Positions 44,329 through 56,108 of a stretch of 64,000 nt of DNA are shown here, piece by piece (within the stretch, counting starts at the first letter, position 1; every line of letters starts with the position of its first letter). The notes under the pieces are model-generated. The model had not been told where the DNA came from and did not search any database. It saw only the letters and a list, made by a program, of their open reading frames with translations. Position numbers and translations under genes: made by a program. The stretch lies in the NCBI RefSeq assembly GCF_001619985.1, contig NW_017264204.1, positions 499,983 to 563,982 on the forward strand. Reading direction: 5' to 3'. The DNA comes from Xylona heveae TC161 (Eukaryota; Ascomycota; Xylonomycetes; Xylonales; Xylonaceae).

Positions 44329-46029
44329 TCACTTTTTGCTTACTTCGGGTTTACGTGTGCCCGACAATCCTACGCTTGCGACGCATCATCCTCTTGCCAT
44401 CAGGTCGATCCTATATTTCTGTCCTGCACAAAAAGCCAAAAAAAAAAAAAAAAATGAAAAAATCTTTACTTTACTGGCCGTCATATTATCGACCTTTGAA
44501 AAGCTCCAATATTTTATTGATAAAAATGAGAAATAAATACAATTTACTTTTTTATATATCCTGTGCGCAAGATTAAATGGATGACAATAAATTAATTACA
44601 CAAAGGTCATTATCCAGAAAGCCCAAAGATAATCACAGATTTCAAACGTCAAAATAGGAACCAATAACTTCCCGACAAAAGTTGAAAACTGAAAGCATCA
44701 TTTGGCAAAGTGTTCAATGACACAGATCCTCGTGTGACAATGCTACCATGTCAATACGGAGGTACTCTATTGCCACCTCGAACCTAGATCCTGACCGAAC
44801 AAATTGCATGACGTCTTCTATTTACCCACGTGGCCTGCATGTCAACAGTATGCATTCATTTAACAACTTTACCTTTGTACCACGACGTCGAACTAATCGT
44901 CACGATGTAGATCGCAGAGCCTAAATTGTGTATGCCCATTAGCCTTCTGTAAACATCTGAGAAAGCCTTTTTTTTTGTTTGACTGCAAGCTTGAGAAAAT
45001 CATGACACAACTCACTACTACCGGAAAAAAGGGTTTTTAATCAAACTTTGTCAAAGATGGTCTGCAATTTACAAGGTTACCATCATGAGATCATCGACAT
45101 CACTTCCGGTGTCAAGAGACGATCAATGGCAAGGGCCCTTACGTATCTGTATTTTCGAACATTTTTTTTTTTTTTTAGCCCGGTGGTTCTGAATGTATTT
45201 CATTCGCCCTTAACCATCCAGGGAATGACGAGATATTGTACACGAGCACTTTTCCCCCTTGACTGTCATCACATATCAATGGACATCCACTTTATAAAAA
45301 ATACGTTGCAAAGCATATTTGTGCTCGCCATTGTCATGCTCTAAATGGTTCGCTCAAAGGCAAAGGAAAGGATACAAAAGTTGGGGGCATACATGATTCT
45401 TTGAACCGACATCAAAAGAAAAGGGGAAGAAAATGTTTAGAAAAAACAAAATATTGGCTCTTGACATAAGGGGCATCAGATCATTCCCGATATGGAAAGA
45501 TCCTGTACATGTAGGGGAATAACATAGAAACCAGAGGGGGGGATCTTCTTTATACACAATGAAGAATGGGGGAGATGGAGAAAAGAAAAAGAAGAGGTGT
45601 GACGCCGGGGGATTTTGAAGAAGACAATGACAGATCGGGGGTTTGGGAATTGAAGGCGAGGCAGGGGGCGGGGCTCAAAACTGGGAAATTCCTGGGGTTA
45701 AATTGAGGGGTGGTGAACTTGACAAGGCATAGATTCGAGGAATTAGGTGGAGGGGAAGCGAGGAAGAAGAAGAAAGTAAGAAGTCCTGAAGAAGCTCTGA
45801 AGAAGCTCTCAGCTAGCTAGCGCATCAAAAGAAGCAACCAAGGAGAGAGAAAAAGAGACAGAACTAGTTGGGCGTGGCTGAGCGCTCGAGTAATTAGTCA
45901 AACGCTGCCAGAGAATTTATGTCGACCAACAGTCTAGGACGCCGTTGTGACCCTGCCAGCCCCTTGAGAGGTCCTCACTTAGTTAGAAGAGAAGAAACAA
46001 CATGCCGAGAAAATTCGAGCAGAGGCAGC

Positions 46030-49000
46030 TCAAGCCTGCTGGTTGACTCCTGGAATCGTTTGACGCTTGACTTGCTCACGAGCCCAACGAGCAGTGTCAG
46101 TTGTCCGGGACGAAAATTCTCGGTTTGACCTTGTCTCCTTAATCATTGACGTGACCCAATCGGATCGGAAGTAGTGTGCGTATTCGCCGTTGGGGAAAGC
46201 GTCGGCAAGATCACTAAAGCTTGTCAGCAGATGGCCTTCGAAAGACCCAGTGACTGGATTGGACTCGCTCAACATACCCAATGACTCCCATAGAGGCCCG
46301 GAAAAGTGACTCGCTCCGGTTAGGGTCCTGCCACACAATGCTAAGGAGCTGGAAAATGATGTCAATGTAGGGTTGCAAAAGCGACACTGATAACAAAAGT
46401 TAGCAAATCGTAGTCATGGAAGGTATCAGAAAAGGACTGGAATAACTAACCAATATTGCCCGACTTCAGCGCCAGGATGATGCCGCCCCAAGCATCCATG
46501 ATACCCTCGCGAAGTGACACGACATAGTCGAGCATCTCGTACGAGCCGTCGTTGCCTGCCACAACAGTGGCGGCTTGCTGCAGCACTTGAGCAACGACAG
46601 AGAGGTAGGTTTGGAAGTGACCCCCAATGGCTTGGGCAATGTCGCCAAAGCACTGCAGAATAGCAGGCTTGAACTGGTTGCTGAGTGTTGTGCTCTATGG
46701 TAGGTTAGCTTCCGCTCCGCTCCTTAGAACCTGGTTTCCTTAAACTCACCCTAAGGTTGTTGAGAAGGTAATTCATAAACGTGTCGCAATACGGTTGAGC
46801 CTTCTCTCCAAGGGATCGAGTAATGTCGCTGACAAGACCAATGGCCATCGCGCACAGACCAGGTTCGTCCTGATTACCAAGGGCATTATAAAGGAATGGC
46901 GCAAAAGAATCCATGTACTTGAAGAAATCCTCTTCGAGAGCACTAGCCAGCGCACCGACAGCGGCAAAGGCTGTATCTGGTACGCTAGATTTGGCGTTGG
47001 CAGTACTGAGAACTTGCAAGAGGACATGCATGATGTGGTCAGCCTGAGGCTTGATCTCTCCCTCGAGTCTCTGGATGATCGCCTAAAGGATAAAGTTAGT
47101 CAATTGTCAGTGGCAGGGCCAATGAATCAAGAGGCATACCAGGAGCACGCTGATAAGGCTTGTCTGCATTTCCTCCAATGTGATGCGATCCTCAACGCTA
47201 ACAATCTGCTGCTGGAGAGGGATAGTCTTCTCTAATCTCTGGAGAACGACGCCCGAAAGGGTCGCAACGACTGGAAGATTGTCATTTGCAGAGTTGAGAA
47301 CGAAAGTGTTCAATACTTCATAAGCAGCAGTGCGCAGCTGGTTATCGGCGTCGGCCCTGGCTTAAGGATTAGCTTCTAATTCAAGAGTAATCGCAGTAGA
47401 TGAATCCTTACCGCTCCGTAACCTGGAGGATATGAGTGACACTGTCCTGGAAATGCTTCGAGAGAGGGTTCTCGTTGCAGCCAGGCTCACCAGCAAAGCG
47501 CTCGGCAAGGTTCATGAGCGCCCAACAGCATGAACCAGCCATCTTGGGGTTGCTGGAGAGACCGGTGAAGAGTGCAGAAATCAATGGAGGCAAGTGCACG
47601 GCAGGGTCGATCGCGTCTGGGACACTCTCGCAAATGCGTCCAAGTGCATAGGCTGCAGAGTCCTTGACGTGAATAGAGCTATCATCCATCATGCCGATCA
47701 ACACAGGCATGGCCTGCTTGACCAAGGGATCGAGCATTTTCTCATCAGGACCCTCCATAATGGCGCCAAAGGCAGACACTGCAGCATCCCGATGGTGCCA
47801 GTCTTCGTGACGCAGATTGTTCTCAACAAAACCCAGGACAGAGGCAATAAGTTGAGCACCGACGGCCTGAGCGTAGAGCTGAAGACTCTGATAAGCAGCG
47901 CGGGAGATATTGTACTCGTCATCTCCCGCATCCTCATCCTGCTTGGTGAGAAGCTCAAGAAGCACGGGCACGACTTCCTGGGTGGCGATCCGAGCAAAGT
48001 TGAAGTACGGTCTCATCTCGGTCGAGCCTTCGGCGAGGGCCTATAATCATCAGTACACGTTGTTTTCCGGGAGTTGACATGGGTAAACGGAGAGAGCATA
48101 CCTGAGCATTATCATCCTCAATCGCAATTTCCTCCTCGCAGACGGTACTCCAGAATTCAACCGCAAGCTTGGCGACATCTTCCTCTTCATTTCTCATTCC
48201 CATAATTGTCAAGCCAAACAAAGCCTTTTCCATGTAAAATCTCATCTTGTCATAGTAGAGGCCCATGATCTTGTTCAAGCAGCCAAAGGCATCTTGCTCC
48301 ACTCGGCTATCCCCAGCCTGCGTAGCTTCACAAACAACCTGCATAATATAGTTACGCTCGCCCTCGTTCTCGAAGTTGTTGCGGACAAAGTCGAGACTGT
48401 CACACAGTGCTGTCATGGCGGCATGACGAACGTCATTATTCGACTCTTCTTTCCGGGCACCTTGCACAACAGCAGTCAAGATGGCGTTCGAGTGGCCCGT
48501 CAGTGCTTCCCGCACATCACCATCCTCTGTCTCACAGATGAATCCAATGGCGACAAGGGAGGCTTGCTTGAGATGGGCAGAGCCTTCACCAACGTTTTGC
48601 ACTAGCACAGCCATGAGCTCAGGCCATTGAGCTCTAGGGATCTCAATAGCCGCGATGGCGGAGACAAACTGGGCCGCAGACTGTCCAGCTCTCGCATCGT
48701 TTGAGCCGAGTGTCTTCAAGGCCAGATCCTTTACTGATTTTTTGACATTAATGTCGACCTGTTGCAGCCATCGCTCCTGCACCTCCCGTAGTCGAGCATA
48801 TTCCCTGGCAGAGAAGGAGTTCTTCAAGGCAATACCAGCAGCAGTCCGAATGTGGGGCTGAGCTTGCTCGTTGGCAAGCTCCTGGGCAAGCGTTGTGACG
48901 TATCCTGACTGTAATCCCGGTCAGCAGCTGTAGGGGTTAATGCAGAAGCCAGTTGAGATGGGGAAAATTGCATACAAAGTCCACGCTCGCTGCGTGAGCT

Positions 49001-49133
49001 AGTTGCTGTTCAGCATTGTGGCGGATGGTGGCATCTAAAGAGGTGGGTTAGTTGAAAACGGTTTTCGGCTTGAAAGCTCGAGAATCGACAAACCAGGAGA
49101 AAGAGTGCCTTCAAGCACTTGGTTAACATCCAT
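46030..49133 (-). CDS. KAP95: Importin subunit beta-1 (karyopherin beta)
   Basis: Importin beta carries importin-alpha/cargo complexes through the nuclear pore and releases them on RanGTP binding. The gene has several short introns. Exon 1 encodes MDVNQVLEGTLSP, followed by DATIRHNAEQQLAHAASVDF, the typical N-terminal Ran-binding segment. HEAT repeats then continue without a break: IALKNSFSAREYARLREVQ, RAQWPELMAVLVQNV, ASLVAIGFICET, YYDKMRFYMEKALFGLTI, VGAQLIASVLGFVENNL, HRDAAVSAFGAIMEGPDEKML, and DSAAYALGRICESVPDAI. The C-terminal exons read ILQCFGDIAQAIGGHFQTYL, EGIMDAWGGIILALK and end GVNQQA. Length is near the family's usual 870 residues. It lies on the same strand as APC4, which is upstream by about 1.3 kb. 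Confidence 0.96.
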
Positions 49134-50456
49134 AATGGGCAGTATTAAAAGGTTTACAGGATGAAACAGCTTCAGAAAATGAGCCGATGTAGTCTCTTGA
49201 GAACGAAGAAGCTCCCCCCTGCGGACCAGCGAGGTTTGGCGGAGTCACCGAAGCAGAGAGTGTGCGGTTTTAAGCGGAAGTTGAGGTGAAGCGAAAGTTG
49301 ACGTCTCGAAAGATTTAGAACACGTGAATTGTTAGAGAGACGCTCGCCTGCGCAACCCTCAAGCGTAGTCGGACTGAAAGAGAATATGAAAGGGAAAAAA
49401 GGAAAGGAAATGGCTAGACGGCAGTTGTGACCGTCCCAACTTTAAGTCTAAGGTGAAGCGTGATGAGTTACAGAGATGAAGGGAAGGCGCGCACTCTCTC
49501 GATGAGGGATTGCAATAACAAATAAATTATTATCGAAAGGTGCCGAAATAATCGGAGAGGTCCTCGCTCGGCCAAGCAACCCACTCACTGTTACCCACTT
49601 TCTTTCTCTCTCTGTCTCTCTCTCTCTCTTCTTGCTCTCGTGGGGCATCCACTTCCTGTTCAAGGCGACGAATCAAAAAGGGAATCGCACGGGCCAGAGT
49701 AGTCTACGAGGCCAAACCCGAAAGAGGGCTCTCTCAGTGGGGTCGGCCAGAATGAAGAGTCAAAAAGTGTTGCGTCGTTTACTTTGTGCTTCCAGAAGGT
49801 TTTTGCTCAAGGCATGCTTGCCGCACCATAGAGTAACAGTGAGACTCAGTGCTCACACACCTGTGGACCTTCGGCAGTAGATCATATCCATACACAGTCG
49901 AACTTCGAAATGGCTTACGTAGTCGAATGGACTCAAATCGTTAATACAACGGTGATTGCTAAAGACAAAGCCCACAAAGCTTAGTTCCTGTTGCTCCGCT
50001 GCTTGTGTGCAACACTTATGGACTTTAAGGAACATCGCTACAGCAATCCCCCCCCCAGCCAAAATCCACTTGGCCTATCATAATGCCTGAAAGTCGGGTG
50101 CAAGTATCTTAGAGGGTACCAGGCCGCAAGCAGCGGGTTTCTAGTGCTCACTCAATATCTTTCACATTGGGGTAAATGACAATACGATTAATCTTCTTGT
50201 TCTTTTCTTCTTTTTCTGGTTTCTTTGAGATAAAGCACGCTATCATGCAGACAGTAGATGAAGAAATTTGCCCTCTCTATCCCGCTTTTCAAGTCCCTCG
50301 ACAATGTAGAAAATCATGCCCGGATGAAGCTTGGTTTTCTCCTTATTCCTCTGCCATAACGCCCTTATAATGCCTCCTGGAACGCCAGCTCTAAGCGATG
50401 CCGCAAACTTTTCGGATTGAAAGAACTATGATCAGAAATCCCGAGAAATTCTCCCA
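49134..50456. other. Upstream region of importin beta and 3' flank of APC4
   Basis: About 1.3 kb containing the KAP95 promoter near the left end. A CT-repeat at about 49602-49629 and a C-run at about 50049 are visible. No gene is evident. Confidence 0.45.
49602..49629. repeat. CT-rich microsatellite
   Basis: A (CT)n tract with a few interruptions (ctttctctctctgtctctctctctctct-type sequence) lies about 470 bp upstream of the importin beta start. Pyrimidine tracts are common in fungal promoters. Confidence 0.75.
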
Positions 50457-53210
50457 TCATTCAGACATCATGTCCTCGTTTTCATACTCACTCCCCGCTG
50501 CCTCAAGTTCATCTACCCCGCCACTGTCTAGATCGAATACTTTGTAGCGTAGCAGGTCTCTGTCTAGAACACAAACAGCTCGGCGGCCCTTTCTTCCATT
50601 TATTTCAATTCGCACTGGACTGAACTTATCAGTACCATCAAAAGTATGAGACGAGCAATTTGTAATCGCCTCCCGAGTAAAATCAATGCTGTCCATGGAA
50701 GCCAAACATTCCTCGGCTTTAGTTTCTTGAGGCACTGTTCGATACCGAAGCCTAAAGGGATGTGTTGTTTGACCTTTGTACGGAATCATCAATAGATGCG
50801 AAATATCTTGCAGGCCGTCAGCGAATGCAACGGGATTGCAAAACATTCATTCTTACCTTCGTTATTGAAAAGAACCATAATGAATTCATCGTCCACAAAA
50901 CCGGCGTCCTTGATGCTGCCAGCAGCAAACTTAATCGTCGAAACCTCGACCGCTCGTGTCGAGCTAACTCCACCTTCAATGTCGAGAGTTACTCGGTATA
51001 CCTGGACTATCTCTGGGTTAGCACGGCGAACAAACATTTTTCAGTCATTACTTATGCAATCCATGAACATACGCATTGAGTGCCCTGTGATTTTCACCTC
51101 AATAGCAACATAGACGACAAAAGCCTCGCCCGAATCGGTTTTCTGCCATATCGTTAGAATGTGTTCTGTTGCTGGAGATATTGTATTGTACCTCATAATT
51201 CATTCGCATATCTAGTCCAGTCGGCTGGTACTTCGAGGCAAGTAGAATCGGTCGGCCAAAAACAACACCTCGTTGTCCTGTTGCTGAGATTCTCTTGAAT
51301 ACGTGCTGAAATTGCTGGCCAAGCTTCCCTGTTATTTCCTCGAATGTTGGGAGGCCCTTTTCTGTTCCAATGCCCTTATTGTACTCGCTGAATCTCTCCG
51401 CGATGACGGCGTTAGGTAGCATCTCCTTCTTCGAAACGTCTATTTGGGAGTTGTGCGACGTATGAGGCTGGAAAAATCCCCCTATCCTGCTCACAGTCAT
51501 GGCTCCTTGAATATATTCGAGCAATCTAGCATAATCAATGATAGTGTCTTTTTCCACTGCGTCATCGGCAGATGAAATTGAAGGGTCAGAAGCTTGGACG
51601 TCAATCTCGTGTCTCAGCCAAGTTGAGAATGCCGAAAACTGTTGAAGTTCTATACCAGCTTGACGAAGGACGGTGTGGGCCACAAGAGTCAGGCAATGAA
51701 CCGTATCAAGTACTCCGTCGAGTTCGGATGTCGATAAACCGAAAAGAGCATTCGAAGGCTGGTAACGGGAGAATCCCCGAAGACGACTGACGAGGAGGTT
51801 GCATCTTTCGAGGGCCGGTAGAAGACACTGATGGATCAGTTTCCGAATGTTCTCGTAACCAGATGTGGTTGCCTTTTCCCAACGCTTATGCCCCTACAAA
51901 TTGATGCTTGTTAGCCGCACTTTCAGCAGTGAGAGAAGGCTATCACGGCTAATACCCGTTCCGTAAGTATTTCCACCAACCATTCCTTCATCTCAGGATA
52001 GCAATTTCCTGTGACAGCAAGATGATACATTGCTTGGATGATATTTGTTTGTGATTTTTCAGCCAATGTTTCGTTGATATTCCGAACAAATCTGCTAGGA
52101 AGGTCCTGGGAGCTTTTCCACTCTAGCTGCAGCTGGACGCGTACCTGATCGATATATCTGAGTAAGTTCTGCAACTGAGTGGACTTCGAAGCAATAAATG
52201 AAAGATACTGGCCCATGCCAGAGATAAATTTGAGATCAAGAGGAACAATATATAGCCCTTGACTCGAATTGCTTGCCGTAGCAGTATCGACGAGTAATGC
52301 GTGGGTGGAAGTACAGGAATTAGACGCGTGCAGAACAGGCCGACAGATCTGCAATGAAGGTAGCGCCTTCTTCATTTCAAAAGAGCCCAAATCGAATGAA
52401 TCGTAGAGTCTAATGTGGATTGTGCCATTGTCGAACCCTAGTAGCATAACATCGACAGACTTTTCGGCCGTTGGATCATTCACATGAAAAATGGCATCCA
52501 CTGAAGGCCTGGAGCTAAAAATATCCTCACTTTCCCCCCACGCTATCAGCAATAATGAAATTCCCCATTGCTATGGGCATATTGACTTACTCCTTGCCCG
52601 CTGAAGGAAGTATGCTTAGCTTCGGAAGGCTACTCTCGATATCCAATAGAGCTAGTTCTCTCGGAAGGTCGGACTCAAGATCACGCATATGACGTTTAGC
52701 AGCTTCTCCAAGGACTTCTTCCAGCGGATGTCGATTTGTCTTTGTTTCCCCACCCATCCCAGCTTTCAAATCTGTCAGATTGGTCCCCCATCCGATACAA
52801 GTCACGTGAGAACCTCCTTCTGCAGAGAAATCGAGCTGATGAACAACTTTGCCGCTATCTGAACTGATAAGTCGAGTAATTTGATCGCTCCATGCTACTG
52901 CAAGTAATTGTCCTGAAAAAGAAGTTGATTAGAGTCGAACAATTGGTGGTTGATAGTGTTGATAAACGAACTTACCATTGGGTTTCCACTTGAGTTTCTG
53001 TATGGCTAGACTGTACCCCTTGGGCACATAGCTAAAGACCCTCTGCCCTCCTAATCTAAATAGGTTCAAATGACCATCTTTGGCTCCCATCGCCAAAAGG
53101 TCCATGGTGGGGCAGTATGCCAGCAATTCGGGATTGATCTGCTGGTGGAGAGACTTTTCAGCCAGCACATGTAGCGATACGGCCGGCATGATGGGATTAT
53201 TCTCAGCCAT
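50457..53210 (-). CDS. APC4: Anaphase-promoting complex subunit 4
   Basis: APC4 is a scaffold subunit of the APC/C ubiquitin ligase that drives mitotic exit. The first exon (53210-52976) begins MAENNPIMPAVSLHVLAEK and encodes the N-terminal WD40 blade (LLAYCPTMDLLAMGAKDGHL), continuing after an intron with QLLAVAWSDQITRLISSDSG. This is the typical APC4 WD40 opening. Further exons hold the rest of the beta-propeller and the long-helix APC4 domain: TQLQNLLRYIDQVRVQLQLE, NIIQAMYHLAVTGNCYPEMK and WEKATTSGYENIRKLIHQCL, then CNLLVSRLRGFSRY. The last exons return to beta structure (VCVLDRDLLRYKVFDL) and an acidic end. I did not fix every intron in the region 50846-51100. Confidence 0.88.
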
Positions 53211-53639
53211 ATTTCCGCGCCTCTTCCGGAGCTGATCCAGGTCACAGTCAATAAGACTTGCACTTTTTGCGAGTCATAGGTTTTGAAATTCAGTACACTA
53301 CAGCCTGGGTCTAGAAGTTAAGAATCTCCGAACCACATGTTGACATGTTCGCTACACTGGTGCTCGGGTCGCTTATACATGTGGGAGCTTTTGGTCTACT
53401 CTGATATATACACAACGATCAATCTCTCCCCACTCCCGATTGCAAAGATATTCTTCACTACTGCTAAATTGCACACGCATACATTCTTAAAGTGGTTGAG
53501 ATTACTAATCCATTCAATCAAGCAAGTACAAGCAAAGCCTTCGCCATCTGAGAACGGGCCAAATTCAGCACGCGCCAGAGGAAGGTGTCCGGCCTTTTGC
53601 GCCAATCACCCGCGCAATTGATATCTAGGCTACCTTCTC
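53211..53639. other. Short intergenic region (APC4 promoter / delta-COP 3' flank)
   Basis: A 429-bp region between two minus-strand genes. It contains the APC4 promoter and the 3' flank of delta-COP. No other feature is seen. Confidence 0.5.
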
Positions 53640-55405
53640 CTACTCGATGGTGTAGGAATCAGTAACGGATCTAATATCCTTGGAAAACGACACTTCCTCA
53701 TTCATATCAAGTAATGTGACCGACGAAACCTAATGAAATGGTTAGCACCAAGCAGAAGTTCGGTGACAAAAAAAATGTAAACCGCTTACATCGACATCCA
53801 CAAAAGGATTGGTTTTCGAAAAGCGAACGCTCATGGGGAAAAATTCGCTTTCGTCTTCTGCTTGAGCTTCAAATTCGAAAGCTCCAGTCTGGTTGGACTC
53901 GTCTACAGAACCTATATTCCATAGCAATGAATCCCCTGAAACTTCGTATACTGCGTCGAAGCTGGAAATAACCGGCTCATTTGTGGAGTATGGTATAGTG
54001 ACCATCACATCGTTGAGCGTGTCTACACTGGTCAGCTCATACTCGACGGTGATCGTGAAGGAGTCCTCGTCGTTCTTATTCACCCAGACGGTGAAAGTTA
54101 TTGGAAGGACATCAGCAGCGTTGGCGTTTGCATTGGCTTTCCATCTGAGAACACCAACGGAATTGTTTGGCGGGAAACCTCTGGATGGATCTTTGAGTTG
54201 AATCGCCTTCTCGTTGTTGAACAAGGTTCGATCAACGTTGGGATGTGTCCGAAACTGAGCTCCATTGTCTGACTCCGCGATGAGATCAAGTCTGACCTTT
54301 GTAAGTGTGGCGTCGCTGATACGGAGTTGAAGATCACCCTTGACTTCGAAGAACTTCAAAGATCCCTCCCTCGAGAGCTTTGCGGTTATTGTTTCTGAGA
54401 CTGTGACACGAATAGCGTCGCGATCCGAGGTCGATGACACCCTTTGAGGAGAGGCAACCTCGACGGCTGCCGGCGCGTTGGAAACCAACGGAGCAGACTC
54501 TTCCGCCTCTGGACCAAGCTCTCCACGCACTCGTTCGAACATATCCGTGGTCTTTGATTTCTTCCCAAGTTGCAAACCCTTGGTTTTTGGTGCAGTAGGT
54601 CTTTAAAAAGAATTAGCGTCCTGAATCGTACTACAGCTCGTAAATCTCACCTGTTGTAAGTTTTGTTCTTTTCGGCCTCGTAACTGTCAAACATTTCCGG
54701 CTTAGGCCGGGACGGCGGTGTGTACGTCGGATACTGTGGCGTTCGAGGAGACACCACACGACTGCCTCGTGACATCTCCTTTCGTTGAAGCTCCAATTGT
54801 TTGGCCTTCCGTTTACGCTCTTCGCTCGCCTCAAGTTCCTTGTTCTAATTTGCCGGAGATCAGCAGTCGATCCCCAATGGATGGATCGATTAAATTTGGT
54901 CCTTACCCTCGCAATAATCTCTTGTATCCTCTCTTCATGACTCTCCATTTCAAGAAATGTCTTAATTTGGTTTATGGATAGATTCTCCCTATAGCCCAAA
55001 GTGACGATTTCATCGAAAGCACTCAATAGCTCGAATGCGTTCCTCACAATCTCCCTTTCATCCAAGCTTTTGCAAATGCTTGTAACCACCTGAGCAAATA
55101 GATGGAGTGAATCGATGTCCTGGAGAATGTTTGACTGCCGGTTGGTTATGAGGACCATGTAGAGCTCGTCGAGTGGTTGGTAAACATATCGAACATTGTC
55201 TTGCTCCACAGTGGTATGTTGAGTACCCGAGTCGGCGAGTTTAGGAAATGATGCTAATAGAGCCTCCACGCGCGATCGAGCAATCTCTCGAAATTGACGG
55301 GATAGGACAGCTTTACCACCCCTTGTGCATATGGACGCTGCGAGGACAACCTGTTCATCGTCAACGGGGAGCCATGTATGATCCTGTCGAGACTGAGCCT
55401 ACCAT
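53640..55405 (-). CDS. RET2: Coatomer subunit delta (delta-COP)
   Basis: Delta-COP is part of the F-subcomplex of the COPI coat used in Golgi-to-ER traffic. The first exon is only the ATG (55405-55403). After a 52-bp intron the frame continues VVLAASICTRGGKAVLSRQF from 55350. The N-terminal longin-like domain includes VRYVYQPLDELYMVLITNRQ, LHLFAQVVTSICKSLDE and AFELLSAFDEIVTLGYRENL. A charged linker follows (NKELEASEERKRKAKQLELQ and RKEMSRGS). The second half is a mu-homology domain: VTVSETITAKLSREGSLKFF, QFRTHPNVDRTLF and GFPPNNSVGVLRW. The last exon reads VSSVTLLDMNEEVSFSKDIR and ends DSYTIE. Total length is about 510 residues, normal for the family. Confidence 0.95.
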
Positions 55406-56108
55406 TGTGAGCCCCCAGTTATCCAGGTACTCCTCTTGGAAACAATATCAAAAATCGAATTGTTCAGAAGCAAGCAAGATCCCGAAGACGACTTTGAAGC
55501 CGGATGGATCTATGTCCCCTGTGTACTCTAGTTCGAAGGTGGCATCTCGCTACTGCACGCCTACCATTCAGGTAACCTGAGCGCCAAGTCTCTCTGTTAC
55601 CCGGCGCAGCATACGTGGATAGCATCCGCGCGCGACTTTAGGATTGGTCACAGCTAGTGGAACACGCCTATTACTAGTCTCGCGCCTTTATTCTCCACAG
55701 ATTTCTCGCGCTTCAACCACCGTCAACTCCAGTCGACCAGCTGTTCATTTCGCCTTTGAATGCGCAGACTCATATCGGAGAGTCTGATTGTATCATCAAG
55801 ATTATTTCGACATCCTTCGCCCGTGTTACTTCGGAAACTTCTTTTCCCTCTTCCCGCCCCGCCCAAGATTTCTTTTTGAGTTTACTTTACTGCTTTTCTT
55901 ATACTAACAATAGGTTACCATCTCGAAGACATAAGTATTCAGCATAGCCTTTCACCTCAAATCCAGACATCTTGGTCTTGGGGAAATATCGAAGGAGGGC
56001 TGTACTTCGAGGTCATACATCTGGAGAGCATTCCAGGGATGCTGTATTCTTGTTTGTGCTAGCTAGATCCAACACGTCAAAGTAGCTCTGTCTCTATCAG
56101 CTCTGACC
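55406..56108. promoter_or_regulatory. Divergent promoter of delta-COP and the acidic protein
   Basis: A 703-bp region between two divergent starts. Pyrimidine-rich stretches lie in the right half (about 55800-55960), typical of fungal 5' flanks. No operator is assigned. Confidence 0.45.

Larger units (their letters stand above)
43121..46029. other. 2.9-kb region without recognised genes
   Basis: At the left end is the putative promoter of the small gene ending at 42731, with three bZIP-type sites. Further right are a CA microsatellite, T-runs near 44217-44246 and 45164-45177, A-runs near 44440, and TGATCA repeats near 44305-44328. The right end is the 3' flank of importin beta. I found no frame with protein-like character and no tRNA-like fold. 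Confidence 0.5.
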
